The notes beneath the pieces are model-generated. The model searched no databases. It was not told the DNA's origin and worked only from the letters and a program-made list of their open reading frames with translations. Positions 10,125 through 22,523 of a stretch of 64,000 nt of DNA are shown here, piece after piece. The stretch is from Chelonoidis abingdonii (Eukaryota > Chordata > Testudines > Testudinidae). Where the stretch lies: the NCBI RefSeq assembly GCF_003597395.2, contig NC_133770.1:97491320-97555319 (forward strand), given 5' to 3'. Position 1 is the stretch's first letter; each line of letters starts with the position of its first letter. A program made the translations under genes and the position numbers.

Positions 10125-13100
10125 ATGACATAGGGTCAAAAATCTTCTCTCTAAAACATACCTTAATATGATTTTTTGATCAAATAATGAACATTTCTTA
10201 AAATAATGGCTTGAAACTGTATTGAAGGGACAGACTAGATTAGTTTTAAAGAATATATTGGACAAGTACATATATAGACAGTTCTTTAAACACGTTTTAA
10301 AAGCAGTCATGGAGTTTTAATTTAAAAAATAATAGATTTATGGTGTATTAATTTTATCTTTAAATAATGTTAATGTTTCGACTCTGGTTACTATGCTCCC
10401 TTGATTTGTGGTGGTGTGCCCATGGATGTCAGTGAGGGATTGAATATATGTTTGCCCATTAAAACCTAACGAAGCTATTAAGACTATTAATACCCTGAGG
10501 AGGAGGAAATCGTGAAAATCCATCCTTAACTCATCCTTGGTATTTCAAGAAGCTCAGGCAGCTACTGTACCTACAACTGTACTTAATACTAAAAAAAAAA
10601 AAAGGCAGATTTTGATGCAATAGTACCTGATCCTGCTCTCCTTAGGTCCAGTAGAAGCAAGATTGGGCTTATTAAGAACAAAAGTTTCAGCCTTCATCAT
10701 TAATTCCCTTGATTTTATGGATACAGATCATCCCCTTATTGCTCTTTGGATATGTCTGTCCATAACATCACTTTTGACAGAAAAAGAGTAATTAAATTTT
10801 TAACAGGAAATGCTTATAATCCTAGTGGATTAATAATACTGTCCTGTTAAACTTTTGTTAGCTGAGGTTTGTATGTGTCATCTGTGTTTGTGAATCAAGG
10901 TTCACATAATTTTAATGTGTTTTTGTACCCTCTGTAATTAATTACTGGGGAAAAGGAGTAAAGGGTATATAAACTTTAACCATAGATTGTAGCTTGAATG
11001 ACTTTATATCTTGAAACGTTTCATTCTTAATTAGTTGATTTTTTTTCATTTTGTTTTTTTGCCTTTTTGAAAAAAATTAATACCAAACAAATTTGTTCCT
11101 TTAAAAAGTGACTTAAGTGGCTGGCTGTTTCAAAGGGAATTTGGTTGTTACTAGACAGTAAACGGATAATTTGTGAGAGAACTGGTATTTCCTTTGATTG
11201 AGAACCTTGCTGGTTTATGTTTTGAGATTAATAATACATCAGACATTCACACATTAAAAAGGAAGCAGACGTGATGAAGGAAAGGAAAGAGAATTTGATG
11301 TTTCTGTTGGACTTCTTATGATCATTCAAGTCCTCCATGGGAATGAGCAATCCAGCCAGAGGAGAGATCATGTTTGCCCAAATGTACAGATGGCACCACT
11401 TAACATCCCTCTTGATTTTCCTATGCTAGAGAAAAAGATAGCAAAATGTTTATACCAAACTGGCACCTTGTCAGGGGGCAAGCTGTATAAAGTTTCCTGC
11501 TGTCAGGTTAATAAATTTTTTTTAAAATATCCAAAGGCAGAGAAAGCTGTAGGAAGCTCATAGTAACAGTTGCCACTCTCCTGTGGATCATTTTTCTCTT
11601 TAAAATCCTGTGTAGCCCTGGATTTTTCTTGTTGTGTTCTCTGCCTAGGTTTTGTTCTTTCCTGACACACTTGTGGCTCTTCTTTGTTTTATTTTTTTTT
11701 CTTTGCTAAGCTTTTTTTCCTTGTGACTTTCCCCTCTCTTTTGTTGGGGGTCAGAGGGTAGGGAAAATTGTCTCTTTTTTTGCCTTTACTGTGTATATAT
11801 TTTCAGGTTCAATCATTATACTTTGACTGGCTCCAAAAATAATTTCTGAAGAGATCAGTGGTGTAAATGACAAAATTACATCAAAAATAAAAGCGAAATC
11901 ACAAAATTAGCAATGAATAAAGAGCAAATGAGAATTAAAAATTTATTTCATTCACTATTAATTTGTGGTTTTCAACAGGGAAATCACTTATAGAAAAGGA
12001 ATGCTGAGCGAAAATGGATTTATAATTGTTGATGTAAATTCCTATTTTCTCTCTTTTGCAGTATAGAAGTCAGACTCGATAACAATATGAAACAAGGGCA
12101 GATTTGTACTGTGACATCTCCTGCTCTGTGTTGTGAAACTGTTTTGACGCTATCAGAAGCAGGACTAAGCCCTTTTAGTTTGAAAGTGGAGGTCATCTAG
12201 AGAAGAATAGTACTGTATCCAGTCTGGCTAAAGAAAGCTTGCCCTTCTCAGAGAGATTGAAATTGGGTTTGCTTTGTAAGTATTCCAAGGATAGAGGAAT
12301 CCGCCTAATCAAGATACAACCCTCTGAACATGTTTATTTAACATTAAGCTACCACTTGTCTATTCTTAAAGGTGGTATGAATTTCCGTTTTTATTTTTGA
12401 ATTTGTAGAGGGAAGAATTCTTTATCAGATGTCCTTTACTCTCTGAAAGGCAAACTATCATTTTAGATCCTGAATGGTTTATAACTGTCGCAAGAAAAAT
12501 GCTACAGTGGAAAGAATAAATCCCTGAAAGCCACACCAAGAAAATAAATTTCTATTTAATGTAATATGAACAAAAATATTAGTTACTGTGACCAGAATAT
12601 CATTTAAACATGATTTTTAAAACACAGTGTAGTATAAAACACAATGATGGTTGAAATGTTATACATAGCAAACAGGAAATGAAAAATCAATATTCATTAA
12701 TAAAACAATATTAATTATCACAGGTATCTAGTGTTATAGCTGAAGGCGGCAAAAGTGTTTTTTTAAAGACTATAGGAGGAAATAGTTCAACAAAATTGTA
12801 TTTAGTGGAATTTATAGTTATTTCAATAGTAACTTGAAAAATACTCTAATGCTTCAGTTCGGAAGGCTATTATTAACAGTGCTATTTTAAGTAATTTACC
12901 TTTCTCACTACATTCCGTATATGTCAGATGGACCTACTTTTTGAATCTCTTACATGCTTTTTAAGATACTAACTAAAACATTATTAACAGTGAGTCAATC
13001 TGCTCCAATTGAAGACAGTGGGAAAGTTCCACTTCCCTATACTGGAAGAAGGATCTGGCCTATTAAGATTGCGACAAAGGTGACAACAGCCAAGAAATGC

Positions 13101-13205
13101 AAAGCTGAGGCTGACTCAATCCTGTAAAAACAAAGCAAAAACCCCTCTCTTTCCCTTTCCACTTTGTTCCCCTCTTTCTTGTCCCTCCTATCTCTTTCCT
13201 TCCTC
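10125..13205. other. Intron sequence, no feature recognised
   Basis: AT-rich unique sequence with T-rich stretches near 11040 and 11690-11720. The only sizeable open frame (11318-11563, plus) shows no family resemblance. Confidence 0.5.
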
Positions 13206-13208
13206 ATT

Positions 13209-13350
13209 TTGTGTGTGTATGTATGTATGTATAGGCATGTGTGTATGCATATATATATATATGTATATGCATGTGTGTATGCATATACATATATATGCAC
13301 ACACTCTATATTATAATACATTGTAATATAGAGTGTGTGCATGCATATGA
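13209..13350. repeat. (TG/TATG/TA)n microsatellite ending in a long hairpin
   Basis: Alternating pyrimidine-purine sequence (GTGTGTATGTATGTATG, then ATATATATATATG and GCATGTGTGTATGCATATAC). Its last part folds: 13288-13313 pairs with 13324-13349 at 24 of 26 positions around a 10-base loop. Confidence 0.9.
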
Positions 13351-13751
13351 CCCATACATAGGCCAAGTTCTTCCCTCACTATCATCCTGTCTAAACCCAG
13401 TGTTTTCGGTGGATTTTGCCTGTTACCATAAAGAACTATAATTTTTCATATATTCAGAGAAGCATGTGAAACTCGCATTATTCAGCTGAGAAACTGGAAC
13501 TGCTTCATGGTAAATATGTCTTGAGGCATTTTTTAATATACTAGCATAACGTTTTTATAATTATCTCTAGATATTGCATAGTATTTACCAGAGAGGAAGA
13601 AAGATCATTCAGATTCATTCTAACCTCTTGAGTAAATACCTCTCTGGACAGTTTTTATTTTTTATTTTGCAAGTAATAGGTATTTATACATATATTTCAT
13701 ATAGAAAGACAATGTTTGCTCAAGAATTTGAGTAATGATAGGAAGCCAGAT

Positions 13752-13856
13752 CCTGCAAGCTCACACAAGAGCAGTCATTACATACACAGGTAGTTAGATT
13801 CACTTCAGTGGGACTTGTTCATGTGAGTAAATGTATGTCAACTCAGGCTCGTATTT
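13752..13856. mobile_element. Worn palindromic MITE-like element
   Basis: Begins CCAGATCCTGCAAGCTCAC and contains CACTTCAGTGGGACT; right-hand TGTGAGTAAATGTATG pairs weakly with the left arm. Related by end sequence to the 10001-10124 element; boundaries approximate. Confidence 0.4.
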
Positions 13857-16425
13857 AGCCAGTGTTAATGTGCTGTACACAGACTTCTATATTTTTTTAT
13901 AATTTTGACAGATGATATCGATGTTTGGTTTTAAGCATTTTTTATTTTTAATCAATTTAAATTTTCACAGTTGTGGGAAATTAGGAGGTGGGTCAGACAA
14001 TTACAGAATTACATTAAGATTCAAAAGATTAAAGCTTTATAACAGTTAAAAACACAAATTGTTAACATCAGATGTCAAAAGATACATGGTAAATAGCCTT
14101 AAATCAAACTCTAAGAAGTTCTCAAGCAGCATTTTTCTTACTTTACTTATCTATACATTTCAATGATAAATGAAGATAACTTTGGTTTGTGTGTGCATCT
14201 TGACATTGACATTTACCAATAAAAATCTAATCTTTCTGAGCCTACGTATATATATTTACACATTTTTGAACCTTTTGGTTTTTTAACCAAATAGGCTAGC
14301 ATTTATGCATGTTAAAATCTATAATAAAAGTGTTTTATTTAGTCAGTACATTGTGATAGCAATATTCTGGGCTCTGGTTTAGGTATGTACTAGTGAGGTA
14401 ATCTGATCCTGCCCCCAATAATTCACAAATGAAAAACATCCATTGACTTGAATGGGAACAGGATCTGTCCCACTGTGTGGCGGAAATTATATATAATATC
14501 AGAAATGATATTATCATTGGCAAAAGATAAAACTTGTTTATAACATAATAGAGTTTGTGGTATGGGGAGAGCAGATATATCTGATTTTAATAACGAAGCT
14601 TTTAAAAATAATTAATGACTTCAGGATAAGTGTTGTAGAAGCAAAAACTTCATTGCAAAATTAACAGTGATCGAGGTGAAAATGAGAAAATGTCCCATCT
14701 CAAAAGTGCTTGTAAATGTGCAGGCTTGGTATTTCTCTTCCTTTCTTATACTTGCTTGCATCTCATAATATTTGGGACTGCAAGCCACAAATTTCTCCAA
14801 AGGAAGAATAAAATTTATAACTGGAAAAATCTTGAAAATGGAAATATTTCATCTTTTGTTATTTTTTCTAGTCCCATTTATTTGATCTGTTTAGTACACA
14901 CATATGCATAGTATATACATTTAATCATGGAACACATCCACATGAGTCATTTCAATCTTTTTCGGATGACAAGTAGGAAGGAAATTCTTGTGGTGTTCTG
15001 TTTTATAGGGTTTGATGCATCACTTTCAGACTTTTCCTATTTTAGCTGCCTGGATACAGAACACTGAACAAACTTCTCAAAACAGTCACTGACCAAAAAA
15101 GCCCCAAAACTTTCAATCAGTTGGTACTACTAGCTCTTTGCTGTGTCTTTGTTTTAATGGGATAAAGAATAAAAGAGAAGGGCCAGATGAAGCAAACCCT
15201 TTCCTTGTCTGAGAAGTTCTATTAATCATACAAATAAGGATTGCAGCATTCCTCTGTAAGGCCCTTCACAGCTGAGGTGTTGGATTTTGGAGAGGAGTGC
15301 TCTCAGGCTCTAGTTGTTTCACGTGAGTTGAGGATGGTTCATGTCTCTTGAGTGGTGCTTTTCACCTTTCAGGATCACTACCTGTGAGACAGATTCTCAG
15401 CTGGTGTAAATTGTCATCATTCTGTTGAAGTCACAGTTTACATTAATTGAGGATTTGTCCCCTATTTTTAGACTTAATCCAACTGCTAGTGAAGTCAGTG
15501 ACAAAATTCCACTGGCTTCAACAGGAGTAGAATTTAACAGTTGGAAAAAAAGTTTTTGTAACCCGCTGCAACCTTTTCTCCTTCACTTCTTTTCATGCAA
15601 CCCCTTGGTTCATACTGTAGGACTTATCAAAGCTGCTCAAAACAAGCTAAAACTGATAAAAACTGTTTAGTTTGCCTAAAAGTAAGCTTACCGCTGTTTT
15701 GTTTTGTTTAGTGTTTGTCTGATGTTTCTGATGGTTGTAATAGGTTGTAACAAGAGTTGCATGTCTTGTCATCTGTGATGTATCAATATGGTTTTATAAT
15801 GATACAATAACCTGAACCCTGTAACCATTTATGAGCCATTTAGAATTCTTATGGATTCAGAGGGAGAGAGGCCTGAAAAAAAGAACTTGACTGCTTTCGC
15901 AAAACTGGTTCTGTGACAGGAAAAATCAGCATGCCTGTGATTTAATTGTTAAGGAATCATATTGATCTGTTTTGTCATTAAACTTTTAAGTTTAAAAACA
16001 TCAACCTGGGTGGAGGAACAAAAAATAGTTATGTAAGGCTCTGGAATGTACATACTACTACTGATATTGATTTGTTATGATTAATAATTATGTTTTGTAT
16101 ACATTACCCATGTACTGTATCCATAATAGAGCTTTTTTTAGGGCAGAAGAAAATTGCTTGTTGTTCTTTATTTTTCATTGACTGTTTTAGTCAATGATAA
16201 ATAAAGAACTTTAGCAGCAATCTGAAGCCAGTGAAGGCAAGATCTGAAAACAGAAACTGTAAGAAATAAAAGTAATGAATAGCAATGTGGCAGTATATAC
16301 ACACAAAAATCTCAGTCATCTTAACATTTGTAATGGTGCTAATTTCCAAGTGCTTTTTTAAAATATGCTTCCACATGAGCTCTCAAAACCCATAAAAGCC
16401 TGGCATGTAAAGTAAATTGTTTGTC
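13857..16425. other. Intron sequence with scattered MITE-like words
   Basis: No gene. 14400-14480 (GATCCTGCCCCCAATA, CCATTGACTTGAATGGGA, ACAGGATCTGTCCC) and 15385-15540 (two GAAGTCAGTG-type cores) are worn members of the palindromic group. The remainder is unique AT-rich sequence. Confidence 0.4.
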
Positions 16426-16740
16426 ACTTGCTGACGACCTGCCATATTTATTGTCAGGAGAAATGGACATTAGTTGGAAAAGCAGTTGTTAAAGGCCAAA
16501 CAATTTTTAAAGATGGCAAAGATGTGCAAGGGTTTTCCTTTTTCTAACAATGAGCCACCCCTTCAGACATCAAAAGACAAGATAATAAGACACTTCAAGC
16601 ACAATTCAAGATTATATTCAACATCTAAAGGCTCATCTCTTGTCAGTTTGCATTTACTCTCCCAGGGATGTGATGCTTCTATCATCATTCTGTCAAGAGG
16701 AGTCTGGCAAAAGCGATGAGGGCCCCTCATTTCACACACT
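16426..16740. other. Candidate conserved non-coding block
   Basis: About 300 bases of balanced-complexity sequence with no recognised repeat (CTGCCATATTTATTGTCAG, AAAAGACAAGATAATAAGAC, CTCCCAGGGATGTGATGC). It looks unlike the surrounding decayed repeats. An 81-codon open frame (16474-16719) crosses it without family resemblance. Regulatory role is only inferred. Confidence 0.28.
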
Positions 16741-17524
16741 TAGTGTTTTTTTTATCAAATAGCCTTCGCTCATTCTGATTCAGCCAAAATGGAGGGATAA
16801 TTTGAAGAAGGTCATGCACAAGTACAAAAATCTTGTATTGATTTGTGTGATTAGGAGGCATTAAAATTGCACGTTTATGTTAGTTTCCAAGATGTTTTGT
16901 CAGTTTATTTAGCAATACACTTTTGCAGCATTAAAAAAGTGATTTTTTTTAAAGTGCTAAATGAGTTTGCACAAAATAAACACACATTTGAATATTCAGC
17001 AAAAAACATTTTAAACTGTTAGCTTTCTTATTTTTAAAAAAAGTCATGGTTAAAATAGATTTAAAATACAACCAGACCTGATTATTGTCTTTGTTGTAAA
17101 AGAAGCATTTATGCAGGGAAAAAAATACCAGTTGTTTAGATACTGCACAAGTGAAGGGCTTGTATCTTGGCCCCATTGAAATCAACAGGAGTTCAGAGGA
17201 GCCAAGATTTCACTCTAGAAGTCAAATGGAGTTTTGCTTGAGTAAGGACTGAAGATGTAGGTCCTGTATGGCTTATGCACAATATATATAAAGGGAGACC
17301 TTTCAAAACATATTTAGACACACTTTTGTGTAATGCAATAGTAATTTATATGATAGTTGAATACAGATGATACAATTTTAAACACACTTGAAGGCTCTGA
17401 TCGTGCATACAGCTGTTCTCATCGCGTCCCACTTTCTTTGGCGGCTCTCTGCACCTGTGTGCCTTCACTAGCATATCACTGTGCAGAATTGAGACGAAGT
17501 GAAGATTTATATTATAGCTGCTAT
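16741..17524. other. Intron sequence with one worn MITE-like piece
   Basis: 17155-17275 has TTGGCCCCATTGAAATCAAC and a downstream GAAGTCAAATGGAG pairing weakly with it. Nothing else recognised. Confidence 0.4.
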
Positions 17525-17612
17525 GGGCCGGATCCTCAGCTGGGGTAAGTTTCCATAGCTTCACAGAAATCAAAGTAGCTATGATAAGTTACACTAGTTG
17601 AAGATCTGCCCC
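17525..17612. mobile_element. 88-bp palindromic MITE
   Basis: Left arm GGGCCGGATCCTCAGCTGG with GGTAAG; right arm TTACACTAGTTGAAGATCTG then CCCC. The arms pair at roughly three quarters of 36 positions around a GAAATCAAAG-type centre. Confidence 0.6.
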
Positions 17613-17617
17613 CTAAA

Positions 17618-17903
17618 GGTCTGTCTGTCTACTGCAATTAAACACCCGAGTCTGGTCCGTGTCAGCTGACTTGGACTCATGGGGCTGAGGGGAGGGGGCT
17701 TTTTAACTGTGATGTAGATGTTCAGGCTCAGGCTGGAGCCCTGGTTCTGGAACCCCATAAGAGGGAGAGTTCCAGACCCCAGGCTCCAGCCCAAGCCCAG
17801 ATGTCTACACTACAATTAAACAGCCCCATAGTCTGAGCCCCGCGAGCCCAAGTCAACTGATATGGATCACCCATCAGTGTTTAATAGTAGTATGGACATA
17901 TCC
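17618..17903. mobile_element. 286-bp palindromic MITE with two nested palindromes
   Basis: The two halves are reverse complements over about 140 bases each. Outer ends GGTCTGTCTGTCTACTGCAA and TAGTAGTATGGACATATCC pair; inner arms pair GGCTCAGGCTGGAGCCC with GGCTCCAGCCCAAGCCC. Within each half a second, smaller palindrome is formed by an AATTAAAC word and a TTTTTAAC or ATTAAAC word. Flanks are TAAA and TAAG. It starts five bases after the preceding MITE. Confidence 0.75.
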
Positions 17904-19502
17904 TAAGTGTTTGACTGTTTGCTCTGTAAACATACAATATGACACTATATTTGGTTATTCACAACACCTGTTGCAGTTCATTATTTTTTTTCATTTCTGT
18001 TTTTCTTGAGGGTTTGAAGGAAGAGAGAGCCCATACAAACACAACAGCTGTTTTCTGGTTCCTGTTTTATAGGGTTTACTAATTACCGTATGAGACCATT
18101 TGAAGAGCAAGTTGTTTAGTCTTAGTAAAATATTGTTTGTAGCATTTTACGTTGTCTTTGTGTTCTCAGATAAATAGTGCTGTGCTTAATCAAACAAAAA
18201 CCACTGTTTATCTGATTCTGCACTCCATAGTCAAAAATTCTACTGAAGTCAGTGGAGCAAATCCTGCCCACCTATGCTACCTCACTATAGTCTCTGGAGT
18301 TTGCCCAAAGTTAACAGAGGTCCCTTAGAATTTTGCCTGCATAAGGGAGAGTAAGCACCTGCAAAAGGTGAAGGATATTAAATCAGTTTAAAATGAATAA
18401 GCAAAGCAACTGTTCAGGCTCCTTAGATTTTCAGGCTAAACAATAATGTTGGAGGCTCAGTGGGCTTTTTTGTTTTGTTTTTTTCTTTCTTTTTGGATGT
18501 CATGAATGAAACTTTTCTGAGGATTTCTTTATGATGTGTATTATATTCATGTAATTTTAGATGTCGATGCCTCTCATTTCAGAACTTCAGTGCTTGTTTT
18601 GTTAGGAATATGAGGAACTGACAAGGAGAGGCATGAGTGGTGTGAAACTGGTTTCCTCATTTCTGGCTTGTTTCAGATTTAAACAACAACAAAGATAAAA
18701 GCACCAGTTCCTGCAGTCATTATGAGTTTTGCTTGAGGCGGGCTACAGGATACAAGCCAGCACTTCACGAACTGGATCACTGTTGAAATCAATTGGAGTT
18801 GAGGGTGTTTAGCATCTCACAGGGTGTTGTTAAATTTAAGTCAGAAATTTCTGCTTATCATCCATCTCTTTAGTGCTATGGAATACTGAGCCAGGTGCTA
18901 TGAACAAGCATTCAGTTGGCCATGTGGAAGAATTCTCCTATACTGTTTGCTTTTTCACAACACTGAAAGAAAAGCTAGACTGCAACAGTGTTGAAGTCCA
19001 AAAGTTTTTACCGGGCAGGGAACCTCAAGGGATTCAGGAAGCTGTGAACAAATTGCCAAAAAGCTAGGAGGAATCACTACTAACCTGTTGGCAAGTTACA
19101 TTGCCTACTTCCACATGAAATGGTACAGTACTTATGCTGTAATACAGAGTGACTTTTCAAAGGAATGTACTATCCTGTTTATATGTGTATATAATTAATA
19201 TATTATGTCCTTATGCCTATATTGTTTAGTAGTTGTAAAACATCAGTTTATATACAGACATGTTCATTATATCAGCCACCCACCACCCAATATATTATGT
19301 CTTCTGTGTACAAAAGTGCAGATAGCCATAGGAGAGGCCTTCCCACTTTCCTTATGTATGGGTTTGCCCATTTATGTAACTCACTTTCTCTCTGCTAAGT
19401 TATTCTTGGTGTGATTTCTCTGTAGCTGGTTTAATGTTAATGGTACTCTCTGTCCATCTGTTTCATTTTGCTGAACTCAGACTTAGCTCTAGTCCACAGA
19501 CA
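17904..19502. other. Intron sequence, little recognised
   Basis: 18205-18320 and 18760-18800 contain worn GAAGTCAGTGGAG / GAAATCAATTGGAG words of the palindromic group. No gene or other repeat seen. Confidence 0.4.
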
Positions 19503-19510
19503 GGTTAGCA

Positions 19511-20115
19511 CAGCAGTTTTAATACTTTTTTAGCTGAAACCCCACCCACTCCTTTGAGTTACAATTTTGGTTACACTGCCTGAAGTCAGACAAAAAAAGA
19601 CACATGCGAAAGTATGCTTGATAGTCTAATCATAAATCTAACAGAGACCTTGACACAACTTTAATTAAATTACCTACACCTGTAAGTTTCATATACACAG
19701 ATACTTACCAATGGTACAGCCGTGCCTTTCTCAGCAGCAGGCTGCTTCTACCTTACAGCCAGGCTGCATCGCCAGGGCAGGGCCAATACCTGCCCCTCTC
19801 CCCTTGAGTTTTCAGGGTGCGGGAAGTGTGTGTGATGATTTCTGAGGGTGGAGCCAGTGCTGGGCATGGAGGCTGCTGGAAGCAGAAATGGACACGTCCG
19901 CAGTGGATTTTGACACTGACCCACTGGCAGAGTGGCCCACTCAGGTGAGTTGGGAGAGGAAGGAGTGCTCCCTCCCCACCCCCATGCAGGCTGGCCTGGG
20001 CCCCGCTATGCAGGGCTGGCAAAAGCCACCTGACATCACTGCTTCTACCCCCCACCAAAAAAAATGTTCTCTACATCTCCATGGGGGGGGCAACCCCATA
20101 GGTTGAAAACCTCTG
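19511..20115. mobile_element. 605-bp non-autonomous hAT-type element
   Basis: Terminal inverted repeats CAGCAGTTTTAATACT and, at the right, AGGTTGAAAACCTCTG (11 of 16 positions pair) have the CAG..GGTT..CAACC form of hAT/Charlie elements. They are flanked by GGTTAGCA (19503-19510) and GGTTAGCC (20116-20123), an 8-bp target duplication with one mismatch. The right two thirds is markedly GC-richer than the left. No transposase coding is left. Confidence 0.78.
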
Positions 20116-20123
20116 GGTTAGCC

Positions 20124-21678
20124 TCTCCTGGAAGAACGCTTGATATTCTCTGCACAGGACTCTTATTGTCATAGCGTTCAGGAATTTTGTGCAAAGTCTG
20201 AAGGGAAAATATGACCCACGGGCAGCATGGACGAAGTAGTGCTGGGTCAACACTATAGCAAACCAATGCAAAGCTAAGCTATATGAAAAGTTTGTATTTC
20301 TCAAGTAGAAGTTTAATCTCCAACTGGACAGGATTTATTTGTTGATCCCTTTCACCCAGCTCCGGACAGTTCAGTCCCATTTCTTTGTGACTTTTGTCAA
20401 CTGGGGATCTTTTCTGAGGCTCATGTACCATTTTTGAAACAGTCTTTCCATTTACATTATTTCTGGTTAAGTTGTCCCCTATATTTGTGTTCATTAATGC
20501 CAGATGCTGCAGCACTGAATTTAGAAGAGTTTTGTTACTGAGTCAGTGGAAAAAGAATTGGGACCTAAAATTGCATACTGAATCTTTCCTGTTATGGACT
20601 TCCATGCTTTTATTAGATTCCTCTTTGTTATGTCCAGTGGTTGGCCTATGAACCTCTGCTATGTGGAGTTTTTAAACCTTGTAGCTTGTGAATTGTCCGG
20701 AATTGTTGTTCTGCTTGATTAGCTAAACAGGTCTGTGAAAGTCTTTTTTCAAAGACATATTGAGATGAGTTCCCAGGGAAAATTCCCTTGAATGATATTG
20801 GAAGTACTCACTCGTAGTAAGCAATTATGCACATACTTATTGTGGGTGTCTTGGGTTTGTAGCGAGCCTTATCTGTTTAAGTTGTATTCATATTGTGCCT
20901 GTCACGTTGGTAGTATATGCAGTTCTCTCCTCTGAAATGACCTGTTGCTCTAGGATGGCCTTTCTATTATGACTGGTGCTGTTGCATCAGGAGTTGTATC
21001 TCTTCACCTCAAATACAGGTGTGCTGCTTCTGGCAAGCAACATACTATACTGACATTTATAGTAATCCCTGGTCTGTGCTCAAAACTCCAGTTGGCATCC
21101 ACGGGAGTTTGGTGGGAAGATGGAGGGAAGTACATGTGATAAGGTAAAAGGATGATACCAGAGAATAGTTTACATGTTCAGTAATTTATATCTTAACATT
21201 GTACTTAAAAATGAAATACTGTGCAGTCTGTTACAAGATTTGATAGTGGGGTCCAAGAAATGAAAAGGATTTCCCAACTCTAAGATAGTGGTCAGTATTT
21301 TCAAATGCTTATCATACAGGTGGTGCTGCAGGTAAGATTATGTGAGCTTCTGCCTATACTTCAATAGAGCAATAAAAATCGATAGTAACTGAGTGTAAAA
21401 TCATTATAATGGCTTGTACTGTATTAAGCACAGTATGTTTTTTCTGGGCTACTGTGTTGTAAAGGCTTATATGAGCATTGCTAGTAGTTTTGAGGAAGAA
21501 TAGCATGATGAGAGGGAAGTTAGCATACAGAGGAATGAGATGGAGTGACCTACAATTAGTTTACACCCAAAAAAGTATTTCAGGCAACATAATTATTTAA
21601 AAATAACCTTTAATTAAAGGATTAAAAGGAAAAAGACAGATTCCGTCTTCATTTATGCTGACTTCAATGCACACAAAA
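20124..21678. other. Intron sequence, no feature recognised
   Basis: Unique sequence of average composition; several short open frames around 20045-20515 (minus) show no family resemblance. Confidence 0.45.
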
Positions 21679-21802
21679 GCCTCGATCCTCCAAAGACTGC
21701 AGGATGGAGAATTACCTTTATATACATTAGTAAATGAAGTTCATGGGAAGATGCATGTATGTCAGATTAAGAACCTGCTCAAGTCCCTGCAGGATCCCGG
21801 CC
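21679..21802. mobile_element. Palindromic MITE-like element
   Basis: Left end CTCGATCCTCCAAAGACTGC and right end GTCCCTGCAGGATCCCGGCC pair imperfectly; the same GGATC..TGCA end words occur in the 10001-10124 element. Boundaries approximate. Confidence 0.45.
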
Positions 21803-22270
21803 ATTTGGGATAAATGATATGCAAATAAGTAAGTGATTGCACAAGTTGACTTTTTTACATATTCAGTTTTCATGCATAAGTGCAAGTGTGAGATTGTTCA
21901 TAAATCTGTTTTTGAAGGTGTAATTCAGCCTCTGCCTCTCCATCTAAGTTTTTATACCATGCTCATCGTCCTGGTATCTCCACTCAGCCAATTCTTGTCC
22001 AACAAGCAGATAATTAAATCATTAATAAGGTTCTAGAAAATGAAATTCAATAGATAACACAAGATATCAATCCCAGTCAGGCAAACGCACACAGAGATGC
22101 TGTACTTACCCTATTGTGTAAATGCTTTCATGGGTTTTCTTTAGAAGTAGAGCTGCTGTTCTGGTCTTGTAGGATTATTGAAATTATTGAACTGATTCTT
22201 AAATAAATAATGAACCCCATGTCTATGAAATAAAACTTCTGCATTTTGGCATCATTACCATTTTTCTTGA
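21803..22270. other. Intron sequence, no feature recognised
   Basis: AT-rich unique sequence. Confidence 0.45.
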
Positions 22271-22523
22271 GTATCAGGGGGGTAGCCATGTTAGTCTGGA
22301 TCTGTAAAAAGCAGCAAAGAGTCCTGTGGCACCTTATAAACTAGCAGACGTATTGGAGCATAAGCTTTTGTGGGTGAATACCCACTTCGTCAGATGCATA
22401 AGCTTTCATGGGTGAATACCCACTTCATCAGATGCATGTGTGTATTCACACATTGACAAAGTGGGTATTCACCCACGAAAGCTTATGCTCCAATACATCT
22501 GTTAGTCTGTAAGGTTCCACAGA
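22271..22523. mobile_element. Inverted pair of Penelope-like element 3'-end fragments
   Basis: 22271-22433 on the minus strand reads as the 3' end of the turtle-type Penelope-like retroelement (ending ..GGCTACCCCCCTGATAC). 22455-22523 is the same terminal segment on the plus strand. 22323-22391 and 22455-22523 are reverse complements at 61 of 69 positions, with a 63-base spacer. The left half has a 38-bp tandem duplication (22358-22395 and 22396-22433). The coding part (reverse transcriptase and GIY-YIG endonuclease) is absent. Family assignment rests on recall of turtle repeats; the inverted and tandem structure is directly visible. Confidence 0.7.

Noticed and set aside
22358..22433. CRISPR-like direct repeats
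   Set aside because: Only two adjacent 38-bp units with no spacer, in a eukaryotic retroelement end.
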